DNA of 64,000 bases from JANQHO01 sp965218075 (GCA_965218075.1 CBDCJZ010000003.1:992001-1056000); one strand, 5' to 3'. Numbered from the stretch's first letter, positions 1 through 9,435 are shown. Numbers and translations are program-made. Notes: generated from the sequence alone by a model not told the origin.

Positions 1-1397
1 ATATTAAGAGCTCTATTATCTGTAGCAGCTAGAGCAGCTTCCTTTAAGGCTTCTGTATAAGTTGGATGCGCATGGCTAATACGGGCAATGTCTTCTGCAG
101 AAGCACGAAACTCCATAGCTACAACAGCTTCGGCTATCATGTCAGCAGCACGTGGACCAATTATATGTACACCTAGTATTTCATCCGTTTTTTTGTCCGA
201 GATAAGCTTTATGAATCCTTCCATATGCATACTAGCTCGAGCTCGACCCAGTGCCCGTATAGGGAATTGTCCAATTTTATATTCGCGATTTTCTTCTTTA
301 AGTTGCTCTTCGCTTTTGCCTACGCTGGCAACTTCAGGCCAAGTATAAACTACATTTGGAATCAGGTTATAGTTAATGCAAGGTCTTTGTCCGGCAATAA
401 TTTCAGTTGCTAAAACTCCTTCATCTTCAGCTTTATGGGCTAGCATAGCCCCTCTTATTACATCTCCGATTGCATAAATGTGGCTTTTTTCGGTTTGAAG
501 TTTATTATTGACTTTTATCTGACCCTTATCGTTAATTTTTAAGCCGGCATGTTCGAGCTTTAAACCCTCAGTGTAAGGTCTACGCCCCACTGAAATCAAA
601 CAATAATCTCCTTCAAAAGTTATTTCCTCACCCCTTTTATTTTCTGCTTTTACGGTCACGATATTTCCCTCACGACTTACCTCGGTAACCTTATGGTTGA
701 GGTTAAATTTTATGCCTAGCTTTTTGAGAGATTTGACAATTTCTTTACCCATGTCGGCATCAAAAGTCGAAATAACTTTATCGAGATATTCTACAATACT
801 AACTTCTGATCCAATACGAGTATAAATGCTTCCCAGCTCAAGCCCGATTGCTCCCCCGCCAATTACGATCATTTTTTGGGGAATTTCATCTAGCTCCAAG
901 GCCTCAGTGCTCGAAATAATTCGATTTTTATCAAACTTGGCAAAGGGCGGTTCTATGGACTTGCTACCAGTAGCAATAATGATATTTTTGGCTTTTATTT
1001 TTTCTTCCTCCTCTTCTTTGGCAACCAAAATGGTATGCTCGTCTTTAAAAGATCCAAGGCCGTGATATATATCAATTTTGTTCTTATTCATCAGATACCC
1101 TACCCCTTCGCACGTTTGCTTAACTAGCTTGCGCTTACGCTCGATCATTTGTTCAAAATTTACCTTCAGCCCTCTTATGTCAATGCCATGCTCCGCGAAA
1201 TTCCTAAAGGCATTGTGGTAGTGCTCAGAAGAGTCTAGCAAAGCTTTAGATGGTATACAGCCTATGTTGAGACAAGTGCCACCCAAAGTGGCATATTTTT
1301 CTATGATAGCGGTTTTCATACCCAGCTGACTTGAGCGTATAGCAGCTATATATCCGCCAGGGCCAGAGCCGATAATAGCTACATCGTATTCACTCAT
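1..1397 (-). CDS. lpdA: Dihydrolipoyl dehydrogenase, E3 subunit (3' end cut by window edge)
   Basis: The reverse strand reads without interruption from an ATG at 1397 to the left edge, about 465 codons, so only a few C-terminal residues are missing compared with the usual 465-470. The product is the FAD enzyme that reoxidises the lipoyl group of 2-oxoacid dehydrogenase complexes and passes electrons to NAD. Seen in the sequence: an N-terminal FAD-binding GSGPGGY motif, the redox disulfide motif GGTCLNIGCIPSKALL near residues 38-53, a second dinucleotide fold (VIGGGAIGLELGS), the AIGDV motif, and the C-terminal dimer interface with the HAHPT catalytic His motif. No 2-oxoacid dehydrogenase gene lies in the window. 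The 477 bp upstream hold no neighbour on the same strand, so it appears to be transcribed alone. Confidence 0.95.
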   Translation of the reverse strand, partial: MSEYDVAIIGSGPGGYIAAIRSSQLGMKTAIIEKYATLGGTCLNIGCIPSKALLDSSEHYHNAFRNFAEHGIDIRGLKVNFEQMIERKRKLVKQTCEGVGYLMNKNKIDIYHGLGSFKDEHTILVAKEEEEEKIKAKNIIIATGSKSIEPPFAKFDKNRIISSTEALELDEIPQKMIVIGGGAIGLELGSIYTRIGSEVSIVEYLDKVISTFDADMGKEIVKSLKKLGIKFNLNHKVTEVSREGNIVTVKAENKRGEEITFEGDYCLISVGRRPYTEGLKLEHAGLKINDKGQIKVNNKLQTEKSHIYAIGDVIRGAMLAHKAEDEGVLATEIIAGQRPCINYNLIPNVVYTWPEVASVGKSEEQLKEENREYKIGQFPIRALGRARASMHMEGFIKLISDKKTDEILGVHIIGPRAADMIAEAVVAMEFRASAEDIARISHAHPTYTEALKEAALAATDNRALN

Positions 1398-1874
1398 AAA
1401 AAGGAAATTTTGGTATTGTTAAAATAGTAGACATCGTAATTATAAATGTAATGTCTTTTGCAAAATAAAAAGGTTAGAAAAATCCATTTATCATATCAAT
1501 AGATTTACAATAGTGCTTGGTTTTTCTTTTGAAATCTAGCTGAATGACCTCTGTACTAATGCTGTTCGTTCCTTAACTATACCGCATAAGTTTGTGCTTT
1601 ACTTTGAAGATGCTTTTCTTTTGGCAAAAAGCATTGACTTAATATAGTAAATCGATATTCATAGGCTTCAATTTCTCGTAAAGTAACTCTCCGATTAGCT
1701 CTTGCTCTGTCGCCGATAATCAAGTCCTCGGCTTGTTTCCCCTTTTATTTTAGCATGTTTTATGTTCTATGGAGCAAATTTATGGAAGTATTACGGTTTT
1801 TGTGAGGATTTAACAGCTGTTTATTTAAATTTTCTTACATCTTTAGAGGATTCAAACTTTAAAATAAAATTCAA
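1398..1874. other. Gene-poor gap upstream of lpdA
   Basis: There is no complete gene. On the minus strand about 1577-1747 an open stretch of some 55 codons without a start has coding-like composition (it includes the peptide RRVTLREIEAYEYRF) and ends in TAG. I do not recognise it, and it may be the tail of a decayed gene. The rest is AT-rich with no structure that I can name. Confidence 0.4.
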
Positions 1875-2153
1875 ATGAAAAGATTAATCCTGCTTTTAGC
1901 CCTTGCCACTGCTGAAATTCTCGGCTCATTTAACTTAAATGCTCAAGTCTGGAACACTTTCAGATGAAACAGATTATAGCATTGAGTTGTATGACCTCGC
2001 TGGGAAATTGATAATGTCCAAAAAAATTAGCAAAAGCAATAATGAAATAGATATTTAAAATCTGGTTTATATGGAATGAAACTAATCGCGTCGGATTCGA
2101 TTAAAGCAGTATACAACAACAAAGATAGCTATAGAAAAATAATCATTACAGAT
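1875..2153 (+). pseudogene. Relic of a T9SS-exported protein (signal peptide fused to a broken C-terminal sorting domain)
   Basis: The ATG at 1875 opens a 30-codon reading frame with a typical signal peptide (MKRLILLLALATAEILGS, then NLNAQ), ending in TGA at 1965. Directly after, in another frame, the sequence reads YSIELYDLAGKLIMSKK and then, after a TAA and a further shift, GLYGMKLIASDS and RKIIITD. These pieces match the beta-strand order of a type A T9SS C-terminal sorting domain: a xVxLYDxxGK strand, a GxYxxKL strand and a final KxxxTD strand. A signal peptide joined almost directly to a sorting domain implies loss of the central part of the gene as well as frameshifts. What the lost passenger domain was cannot be told. 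Confidence 0.7.
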
Positions 2154-2570
2154 ATGAATACTTTAAAAATTTTATCCTTTCAAATAATAATCGGCTTTTT
2201 AATTTTAACTCCATGCAAGAAAAATAACAATGGAAATTTCCAACAACAACATGAATTGGAAGGAAGCTGGAGCTTAATCCGCTATGAATGTTATGACTGG
2301 CCAACTGAAACCTAGTGAAAAGAACCTAATTATTTGGGACTTTGATATTGATAACCGTAACGTAGATATAACTAACCATGTTGATTTTGATAAAGGTTCA
2401 GGCCACCCCTTTTAAAAGGGAGTGGTATTTATGAGCTTGAGCTTATTGTTGCAGAAAAACGTCTCACAATTACTCATCAAGGAGGTGGTTTATACTATTT
2501 TGATTATGATGTTATTGACAATAATTTAACTTTATCTGATGGTCCATTGATAACATCCCAGAAAAATTAA
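2154..2570 (+). pseudogene. Decayed lipocalin-like lipoprotein gene
   Basis: The ATG at 2154 begins a lipoprotein signal sequence (QIIIGFLILTPCKKNNNG, lipobox cysteine after LTP) followed by ELEGSWSLIRYEC, the opening strand typical of Bacteroidota lipocalin-like proteins. The frame ends at TAG near 2313. The coding sense continues in another frame (IIWDFDIDNRNVDITNHVDF), then after a further shift near 2408 in a third frame (GSGIYELELIVAEKRLTI, then GGGLYYFDYDVIDN) to a stop at 2568-2570. At least two frameshifts make it non-functional. The lipocalin assignment is an inference from pattern; the lipobox and the frameshifts are seen directly. Confidence 0.65.
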
Positions 2571-2943
2571 CATTGCCTAGTAATGTGTAGAAATACATGC
2601 TTACTTGGCATGGTTCTGTTTTCAGTGATAATGGACGTTTAAGTGGTACGCAACTGTGTCGTACACGTTTTCGAACGAAATGTTGATACCAATAAAAAAT
2701 CGTTGTAAGTTCTAAAAACCAAGTGTTGCTAATTCGATAGACGTAATGTATATCCATCTGAGCTAAAAAAGACATTATAGATAGCTACTATTTTAATAAT
2801 ACTGAAATTTTTATTGTTTTATTGTTTGACCTAACTAAAAATACCAAAGGGAGTTTAGCTTGAAAAAGACCATGAGAATATCCGATATAAAGTTTGGGAG
2901 ATTTTAGGCATTGCAGCTGCAAAATAAGCTCTATTTTCGCGAG
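2571..2943. other. Gap between the lipoprotein relic and prfB
   Basis: AT-rich, with no gene that I can support. A minus-strand open frame of 87 codons (2512-2775) overlaps the lipoprotein relic; its predicted product matches nothing I recognise, and I regard it as chance. No tRNA-like fold and no clear promoter of the TAnnTTTG type is visible immediately before prfB. Confidence 0.4.
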
Positions 2944-4045
2944 ATGATCTCCAAAGAAATCATAGAAGATTTAGATGAGCGACTAGATGCGCTGAGAGGG
3001 TATCTTTGACATTGATGAGAAAAAGACACGGGTAACAAGCGAAGAGGAAAAAATTGCCGATCCTTCTTTTTGGAATGATTATGAGCGAGCGAGAGCCATC
3101 ATGCGAAAAACAAAAGAGCTTAAGTATTGGGTGGGAGCTTATGAAGAGGCTGTAAGCCAACAGAAAGAACTGACTCTGGCTCTGGAGTTTTATGAATTAG
3201 GCGAGCTAAGAGAAGAGGAATTGGATAAGCAATATCAAAAAGTATTAAAAATAGTGAGCGATCTAGAATTTCGCAATATGTTTTCGGGAGAGGAAGATAG
3301 GCTTAGCAGCGCTTTACAGATTACTGCCGGAGCTGGTGGTACGGAAAGTTGCGACTGGGCAAGTATGCTGATGCGAATGTATATGCGCTGGGCAGAAAGG
3401 AATGGACACAAGGTAAAAGAGCTAAATTATCAGGAAGGGGATGTGACGGGGATAAAAACCGTTACGCTCGAGGTAGAAGGGGAATATGTTTTTGGTTATC
3501 TAAAAGGAGAAAATGGCGTTCATCGTTTGGTGCGTATTTCTCCTTTCGATAGCAACGCAAAACGCCATACTTCTTTTGCTTCGGTTTATGTTTACCCTTT
3601 AGTGGACGATAGCATTGATATAGAGGTGAATCTGTCAGATATTGAATGGGATATTTTCCGTTCCAGCGGAGCTGGAGGACAAAACGTAAATAAAGTGGAA
3701 ACGGGGGTACGTCTGAAACACAAACCTTCGGGGATTATCATTGAAAATACTGAGTCGCGCTCGCAATTTCGAAACAAGGAAAGAGCTATTCAGCTTCTAA
3801 AATCTCGATTATTTAAAATAGAGTTGGAAGCCCGCAACCAAAAAAGGTCTGAAATAGAATCCTGGAAGAAGAAAATAGAATGGGGGTCCCAAATTCGCAA
3901 TTATGTTTTGCATCCATATAAATTGGTTAAAGATATGAGAACCAGAGAGGAAACCAGTAATGTGGATGCCGTTTTAGACGGTGAGATTGATAATTTTATT
4001 AAGTCTTATCTCATGCAAGAGGGACAAAGTAATATTAGAACATAG
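2944..4045 (+). CDS. prfB: Peptide chain release factor 2, made by programmed +1 frameshift
   Basis: Recognises UGA and UAA stop codons and triggers peptide release. The ATG at 2944 starts a 21-codon leader (MISKEIIEDLDERLDALRGYL) that stops at UGA 3007-3009. Reading one base further on (GAC at 3008) continues in frame to 4045, giving 366 residues, the normal RF2 length (365 in E. coli). The slip site is the classic one: an anti-SD-like AGAGGG, then TAT CTT TGA C. The stop-reading tripeptide SPF is at about residues 199-201 and the catalytic GGQ at about 244-246, close to the E. coli positions 205-207 and 250-252. The recoding makes the gene self-regulating: little RF2 means slow termination at the UGA and more shifting. 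The gene starting at the internal ATG 3101 would lack the N-terminal domain, so 2944 is the correct start. Confidence 0.97.
2992..3010 (+). promoter_or_regulatory. RF2 programmed +1 frameshift signal
   Basis: A purine-rich AGAGGG element sits three bases ahead of CTT TGA C. The spacing of a Shine-Dalgarno-like element, the slippery CUU and the in-frame UGA followed by C are those of bacterial prfB. The +1 frame is open on the downstream side for 345 codons and encodes RF2. Confidence 0.93.
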
Positions 4046-4104
4046 ATTTAGAGAGAAGATAAAGCGATAGACAGGAGATCACCTGAAAAGGCTTTGGAAA
4101 TGTT

Positions 4105-6009
4105 TTAATTGAGATTTTCGTATAAGGCATAGAGCTTGGGATTGCCTTTTTCAATAATAAATTCCTGATTTTTTATAGCAAAAGCCTGTTGATCAAGATT
4201 CCAAAGAAAGATTTTTAAGGTAAGCTCATCATGTTTTAAAAGCTTATTGGGCAAGGTAAAGCTGTGATAGATATTTGTCACTCCAGAGTCTATATTACCT
4301 GAATAGTCTGAGAAAAAACTCGTTTGAAAATTGATAATGCTATCCCCTCTGTAAAGAGCCGAACAGATGGCAGCTTCTTTTGGTTTTAGCCCAAAATGCA
4401 ACTTGGCTTTATAGGTGATAATGTCATGTCGATGGCGATATAGAGAATCAATACCCAAAACATTCAAGCCTAAAACATATTCCTGATTTTCCCCAATAGT
4501 GATCCAATCACCAAAATCCGATTTAGCTTTGTTCCATTCGGTATTCGTTTTTTTATCGATAGGACTGCTTTTAAAATAAGCCTCATTTAAACCCTTGTTT
4601 AGCGAGAGATTACGTGAGAAAAGATAAAAATCACCCTGATAATATCTTTTATGTAATATGCGATAAGGAAAGTACTCTTGCACTAATAAGGGCAGCTCCC
4701 TCGGATGCTGATACATAACACCCAGAAGAAAATAGTCCTCTTTTTTGCTACTGAGATATCTCTTTAATTCAGCAAAATCCGTAAAATCATCCCAAAAAAT
4801 AATTGAGCTTTTCCCAATTTCATAGCGGTTTGCATAGTAACAGAATATTTTCCTATGCTCATCTGTTAGAGCGGGTTCCCCTAGTTCTATGCTGTCCTGA
4901 TAGAAAAAGATGTCCTTCAAAAGGTATTCATAAGGGGATTCATAAAAGATGTTATAATGTTTTCGTTCCAGTGTTAAGGCATAAGTGCCGCTTAGCATCA
5001 ATGCTAGACTTATCAATAGGTTACTCTTGAAATTCCCCGAAGGGAAAAGAGAAAAAATACTCAATAGAAATAAAGGAAAAGAAAAGATAAGCACAGAGAA
5101 CTGCATTACGCTGTCTACCAGTAAGGAATAAATATGCCCTATAAGATAGGTGAGAGCAAACCATAGAAAGCCAGGCCAAAACCATTTGCTTTTTTTGCTT
5201 TTAGAAGCAAAAGAAACTGCTACGGAAATGATGATTGCTAAACTAAATATCCAGGAATATTGAAGGAAATAAGCTGAAAATTCCAGCAAAAATCTCGAGG
5301 ATGGTTTAGCTAGCCACTCTCCCACGCCACCTTTACCGAGTTGAACGAAAAAAATAGGGAGATGAGGTAGATAAAGCAAAAATATTCCCAGACAAGATAA
5401 AAAATAAGATTTGAGTTTAACTCTAAAAAGGGCAAACCCAGTAAGTCCGACTAAGCCAACTAATAATAAAGCAAAATGATGAGTGTAACAAGCTGAAGCA
5501 GCGGATAGCATCCAGCCTATCAGATTTCTCCAATCCGTTTTTTCTTTTTGTGAGCTTTTATACCAAAAGAAAACAGCCAATAGAACAAAAAAGGTCCCGG
5601 CCATGTAAGGGCGAGCAATCTGACTGTAAAAAACAAAATACTGACTAACAGCCATTAAAGAAGCCGAAACGGCGGCTGCAAATTGATTTTTCAGAAAAAG
5701 TCCGATTTGAAAAATCAGATAAATGGAACCCACGCCCATTAAAATAAAGGGTAGTTTCACAACCCACTCTTGCTCTCCAAAAAGAAAGGTATAGAAATAA
5801 AGAAACGCTTGTACACCAACTGGATGTCCATCTGGGGCTACGCCAAAGCGAATTAACTCCAAAAAGCTGGGGAAATAAAGTCGAAACAGGGCACTGAATT
5901 CATCATGAGTATAGGGGATAGAATCTATTTTATAAAAGCGTAAAACTCCTGCGGAGAGCAAGATGATAGAACCCAACAATATGTTTTGTGTGCGAGCTTT
6001 TAGTTTCAT
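4105..6009 (-). CDS. GT39/ArnT-like integral membrane glycosyltransferase
   Basis: A 634-residue polytopic membrane protein with at least ten hydrophobic segments in the first 380 residues and a soluble C-terminal part of about 250 residues. After the first transmembrane helix comes RFYKIDSIPYTHDEFSAL, carrying the acidic pair (D-E) in the first periplasmic loop that is typical of dolichyl/undecaprenyl-phosphate-sugar dependent transferases (GT39/GT83, ArnT-like). Such enzymes move a lipid-linked sugar to protein or lipid on the outer face of the inner membrane. The acceptor and the sugar cannot be told. It is convergent with prfB (59 bp apart) and divergent from the metal module at 6.2 kb; it is transcribed alone. 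The family call is good, and a precise function is not supported. Confidence 0.75.
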   Translation of the reverse strand: MKLKARTQNILLGSIILLSAGVLRFYKIDSIPYTHDEFSALFRLYFPSFLELIRFGVAPDGHPVGVQAFLYFYTFLFGEQEWVVKLPFILMGVGSIYLIFQIGLFLKNQFAAAVSASLMAVSQYFVFYSQIARPYMAGTFFVLLAVFFWYKSSQKEKTDWRNLIGWMLSAASACYTHHFALLLVGLVGLTGFALFRVKLKSYFLSCLGIFLLYLPHLPIFFVQLGKGGVGEWLAKPSSRFLLEFSAYFLQYSWIFSLAIIISVAVSFASKSKKSKWFWPGFLWFALTYLIGHIYSLLVDSVMQFSVLIFSFPLFLLSIFSLFPSGNFKSNLLISLALMLSGTYALTLERKHYNIFYESPYEYLLKDIFFYQDSIELGEPALTDEHRKIFCYYANRYEIGKSSIIFWDDFTDFAELKRYLSSKKEDYFLLGVMYQHPRELPLLVQEYFPYRILHKRYYQGDFYLFSRNLSLNKGLNEAYFKSSPIDKKTNTEWNKAKSDFGDWITIGENQEYVLGLNVLGIDSLYRHRHDIITYKAKLHFGLKPKEAAICSALYRGDSIINFQTSFFSDYSGNIDSGVTNIYHSFTLPNKLLKHDELTLKIFLWNLDQQAFAIKNQEFIIEKGNPKLYALYENLN

Positions 6010-6167
6010 GGTTATTGGTCAATCCTTGTCAAAGTCTAATAAAAAAATATACTGCGCGGATTTTCCGAGATAAGCTTTGCAAATAGCTTATTAAAACTGG
6101 AGTTGAAAATAGTTTTAAACTAGTCATGATCCTAAATTTATATACTAATGAAAAGCAATCAATTTCG

Positions 6168-6175
6168 TAGCTTTG
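6168..6175 (+). promoter_or_regulatory. Bacteroidota -7 promoter box for the HYC/HMA/TonB module
   Basis: TAGCTTTG matches the Bacteroidota -7 consensus TAnnTTTG. It ends 6 bases before a GTG codon at 6182, so transcription would begin at or just before the start codon (a leaderless or nearly leaderless mRNA). No clear TTG -33 element is seen at the usual distance. The box overlaps the alternative TTG start at 6173, which argues against that start. Confidence 0.5.
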
Positions 6176-6181
6176 CATAAA

Positions 6182-6601
6182 GTGAAGCTATTAAAGTCTA
6201 TATTATCCGTTTTAACAAGCGGAATACTAATATTCTCCACTGTGGGATTTTCAGTAAGCCGTCATTACTGTATGGGGATAATGGTAGAAGAAAATTTCTA
6301 CCTGATTACAGACAAATGTGATATGGATACCGATGATCACTGTCCAGCTCCAAAGCAACACCTTCAAAATAACTGTTGCGAAGATGAAATCATTAGCCTT
6401 CCGGGGATCAATATCGTCAAAAAATCAAGTAATGATGCCCGAGAGAATCCGTTAGTTCCCGATTGGAGACTTTTTCTTCTGACTACTATCATTTTTAAAG
6501 CCCCTCTGCTCGGGTACAAAGTTTCAATTCCTATTCCTTCGCCACCGTTCACTTTTACAGAACGAAATATCCTCATTGAAATACAGCATTTCTTGATTTA
6601 A
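6182..6601 (+). CDS. HYC_CC_PP-type small exported protein
   Basis: About 139 residues with an N-terminal hydrophobic export segment (LLKSILSVLTSGILIFSTVG). It shows the family hallmarks in order: HYCMG right after the signal, a CC pair (NNCCEDE) in the middle, and a second hydrophobic stretch ending in a proline-rich IPIPSPPF. Such small Bacteroidota proteins are regularly found next to metal-binding HMA proteins and TonB receptors; their biochemical role is not established. The cysteine and histidine content suggests copper or other soft-metal handling (inference). Start: GTG 6182 is preferred over TTG 6173, because the latter lies inside the -7 promoter box. It is the first gene of a three-gene operon, with 90 bp to the next gene. 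Confidence 0.7.
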   Translation: MKLLKSILSVLTSGILIFSTVGFSVSRHYCMGIMVEENFYLITDKCDMDTDDHCPAPKQHLQNNCCEDEIISLPGINIVKKSSNDARENPLVPDWRLFLLTTIIFKAPLLGYKVSIPIPSPPFTFTERNILIEIQHFLI

Positions 6602-6691
6602 AATATCAGTTATTTACTTTTCTATACTGTATAGTGAGGTAATTTATTGCCAAAATTTATTTAAGTAACTGATAATAAAACATTTTAAATC

Positions 6692-7054
6692 ATGATAATT
6701 TCTTTTAAAGCAATTATATTTTCAACAATAGGTCTTATTGCATATAACACTAAAGCGCAAATCAAACAAGACACCAGCATGCTGGTGAATGGAGTGTGTA
6801 ATATGTGCAAGCAAGTCATTGAAGAATCATCATTGATAGATGGGGTACATGCTGCCAATTGGAATCCACAGACTAAAATCTTACAACTTACTTACTATCC
6901 CGAAAAAACTAGCCTAGAAGCAATAAGCGTTTCCATTAACAAGTCTGGCTACGATACTGAGTTCAGTACGGCAGATGAGGAAGCTTATCAAAATCTTCCC
7001 CAGTGCTGCCACTATCGAGATCCCGAAGTAATAAGGGATCATCAAGAGAGATGA
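6692..7054 (+). CDS. Periplasmic heavy-metal-associated (HMA) domain protein
   Basis: 120 residues with a cleavable export signal (IISFKAIIFSTIGLIAYNTKAQ). An HMA fold follows: the metal-binding loop NGVCNMCK (C-x2-C) near residues 34-41, then the beta-alpha-beta pattern, with LEAISVSINKSGYDTE as the second helix and strand. A C-terminal LPQCCHYR adds a further cysteine pair and a histidine. HMA domains bind Cu(I) or similar ions through the two cysteines. It lies 6 bp before the TonB receptor start and 90 bp after the HYC gene, so one transcript is likely. The likely role is to capture or deliver a metal at the periplasmic side of the receptor (inference). Confidence 0.8.
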   Translation: MIISFKAIIFSTIGLIAYNTKAQIKQDTSMLVNGVCNMCKQVIEESSLIDGVHAANWNPQTKILQLTYYPEKTSLEAISVSINKSGYDTEFSTADEEAYQNLPQCCHYRDPEVIRDHQER

Positions 7055-7060
7055 GCCGTT

Positions 7061-9343
7061 ATGAGACATTTAGCAATATCTATGGCAATGACACTACTGC
7101 CGGGTTATTTATGGGCTCAGATCACAGGGACTGTAAAAGTAGTAGAAGATGGTAAAACTGTTTCCTTACCGGGTGCCAATGTATATTGGGAGGGAAGCAA
7201 AACCGGTACTACAACCAATGAGGAAGGAAAGTTTTCTATAGAAACTGTACCGGGAAAAATTAATTTAACGGCCAGTTTTATAGGTTATCAAGCTCAGTCT
7301 AAAATTATAATTTCCCGCAAAGGAAAGATAGATTTTGTGTTGAACCCCAATAGCGTGAACTTAAATACTGCCCAGGTGGTCGGCAAAATAGATGCGACTA
7401 CGGTTGACCTTACAAAAGTCGAGCTTTCTTATAAAATTGACGACAAGGAACTCCGTAAAGCTGCTTGCTGCAATCTAAGCGAAAGCTTTGAAACGAATGC
7501 TTCAATAGATGTTTCTTTTACCGATGCCGTAACTGGAACCAAGCAAATAGAAATGCTGGGATTGGCTGGAAAGTACGTTCTTATCCAGAGAGAAAATATT
7601 CCTTTTGCCAGGGGGATAAATACTATAAGTGGAGTTGCCCATATTCCAGGTCCTTTCATAGAAAGTATTCAGTTGACAAAGGGCTTAAGCTCTGTACTCA
7701 ATGGCTATGAGAGTATAACTGGTCAGATTAATGTAGAATTATACAAGCCCGAAACTGCTCCTAGACTTTTCTTAAATATTTTCGGTAATCAAAGTGGCCG
7801 AATGGAGCTCAATGCCATCTCTGGCTTTAAGGTAAATCAAACAGTATCTGGCGCTGTTTTATTCCATGCCAGTATTATGCCTTTTGTGTGGGACAACAAT
7901 CATGACAACTTTACTGATATCCCTAATAGTAGGCAGATTAATCTGGCTGGTCGCCGGCATTATAAAAAAGATAACGGCTGGGAAGGCCAGATTGGGTTAA
8001 CATATCTGCAGGAAATTAAAACTGGTGGGCAAAACGATTTTATTAAGAAGAAGCAAAATCCAGCTGACACCTTATGGGGTTACAACTCTGATAACAACCG
8101 GATAGAGCTCTTTGGTAAAAATGGTTATGTATTTAAAAATAGATCTTTCCGCAGCTTTGGTTTTATCTATAGCCTTAATTACCAAGATCTAGGAGCTTCA
8201 TTTGGCGATAGAAAATATTTTGGTGAGCAATACGGGATTTATTTAAATACTATTTACCAGGATATTCTCATCAATGCTCAACACAAATATCGTACTGGTA
8301 TTTCATTTCTGGCTGAACAGGTATACGAAAAGCTTACTAAACGTACTAATATAAATGAAGTGATACCCAGGAAGAACAAAAGCTTTAGCTATCATCAGTC
8401 TTTTCTGTTTCTCGGAAACAGAAAAGAAGTGGTACCGGGAATTTATTTTGAATACACTTATAAGCCTTCTTCAAAGCTTACTTTGTTGGCGGGAATAAGG
8501 GGCGATTACAACTTCTATTTTCAAAAGCCTTATTTTACTCCCCGCCTCAATCTGCGTTATGATTTAAGTGAGCATACCACCCTTCGTGCAAGTGGGGGGA
8601 GAGGTCAAAGGTCTTATAATGCCATGATAGAAAACCTGAATGTACTGGCTTCTTCCCGTACCGTTAACTCAAATAGAATTACAGGTGTTTCCCCTGAACC
8701 TGAAATCGCATGGAATGCTGGAGTCAGTATAACCCAATATAATATTGGTAAAAAGGAAATAGACTTCACGGTTGATGCTTTTTACACTTGGTTTGACAAT
8801 AAGTTGGTTACAGATCTAGATGACAATCCTAATGTAGCTTACTTGCTCAACCAGCAGGGTAGTCGTTTTCTCAGCTTATTAGGGCAAATTGATTATGAAA
8901 TCATCAAAAGCTTTGAGTTGAGGCTTGCCTATAAATACCTCAACTCTAAAGATCAGTTTACTCATGGCTTAGATCTGAGTTATTTAATCCCCCAGCATCG
9001 GGCCTTTATTAACCTAGCTTACAGCACTAATAACAATTGGAAATTTGACTTAACAGTAAATTGGTTTGGTAGTAAGCGCTTGCCTAATTCCGAAAGTAGC
9101 CCAGTTGCATTTCAGCAGAAAGAATTCTCGCCTGATTTCTTTACAGTCAATACTCAGCTCAACAAAGTGCTTAAAAATAAGCTAGAGCTATTTGTTGGGA
9201 TAACTAACCTATTCGATTTCAGGCAAAACAACCCAATCGTAAATGCCAATAACCCCTATGCCGATTATTTTGACACCAATTTTATTTGGGGGCCAATTTT
9301 TGGGCGAAATATTTATGTCGGGATTTATTACACTTTAGAATAA
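7061..9343 (+). CDS. TonB-dependent outer-membrane receptor with carboxypeptidase-like N-terminal domain (metal module)
   Basis: 760 residues. Order of parts: signal peptide ending LWAQ (about 1-19), a CarboxypepD_reg-like domain (GTVKVVEDGKTVSLPGANVY to about residue 100), a plug domain (about 140-225, including GLAGKYVLIQRENIPFARG), then a 22-strand-type beta barrel. It ends in an aromatic residue pattern (NIYVGIYYTLE). It shows an unusual CCNLSESFETNASIDV stretch at the start of the plug, with two adjacent cysteines. The tight linkage to an HMA protein and a HYC protein suggests uptake or sensing of copper or a copper complex, but the substrate is inferred from neighbours only. It is the last gene of the operon; efp is convergent 92 bp downstream. 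Confidence 0.85.
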   Translation: MRHLAISMAMTLLPGYLWAQITGTVKVVEDGKTVSLPGANVYWEGSKTGTTTNEEGKFSIETVPGKINLTASFIGYQAQSKIIISRKGKIDFVLNPNSVNLNTAQVVGKIDATTVDLTKVELSYKIDDKELRKAACCNLSESFETNASIDVSFTDAVTGTKQIEMLGLAGKYVLIQRENIPFARGINTISGVAHIPGPFIESIQLTKGLSSVLNGYESITGQINVELYKPETAPRLFLNIFGNQSGRMELNAISGFKVNQTVSGAVLFHASIMPFVWDNNHDNFTDIPNSRQINLAGRRHYKKDNGWEGQIGLTYLQEIKTGGQNDFIKKKQNPADTLWGYNSDNNRIELFGKNGYVFKNRSFRSFGFIYSLNYQDLGASFGDRKYFGEQYGIYLNTIYQDILINAQHKYRTGISFLAEQVYEKLTKRTNINEVIPRKNKSFSYHQSFLFLGNRKEVVPGIYFEYTYKPSSKLTLLAGIRGDYNFYFQKPYFTPRLNLRYDLSEHTTLRASGGRGQRSYNAMIENLNVLASSRTVNSNRITGVSPEPEIAWNAGVSITQYNIGKKEIDFTVDAFYTWFDNKLVTDLDDNPNVAYLLNQQGSRFLSLLGQIDYEIIKSFELRLAYKYLNSKDQFTHGLDLSYLIPQHRAFINLAYSTNNNWKFDLTVNWFGSKRLPNSESSPVAFQQKEFSPDFFTVNTQLNKVLKNKLELFVGITNLFDFRQNNPIVNANNPYADYFDTNFIWGPIFGRNIYVGIYYTLE

Positions 9344-9435
9344 GAGAAAATGCAATACCATTGAACCCGAAAAATCTCCTTGTAATAGTTGAAAACTATT
9401 GCAGCTTAATGAATACACCGTAATAGCTTCATTAA

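Noticed and set aside
2512..2775. 87-codon minus-strand open frame
   Set aside because: It overlaps the lipoprotein relic on the other strand, matches no family that I know, and has no promoter; likely chance.
6173..6181. TTG at 6173 as start of the HYC protein
   Set aside because: It lies inside a TAGCTTTG promoter box, and the GTG at 6182 gives a more typical signal peptide start.
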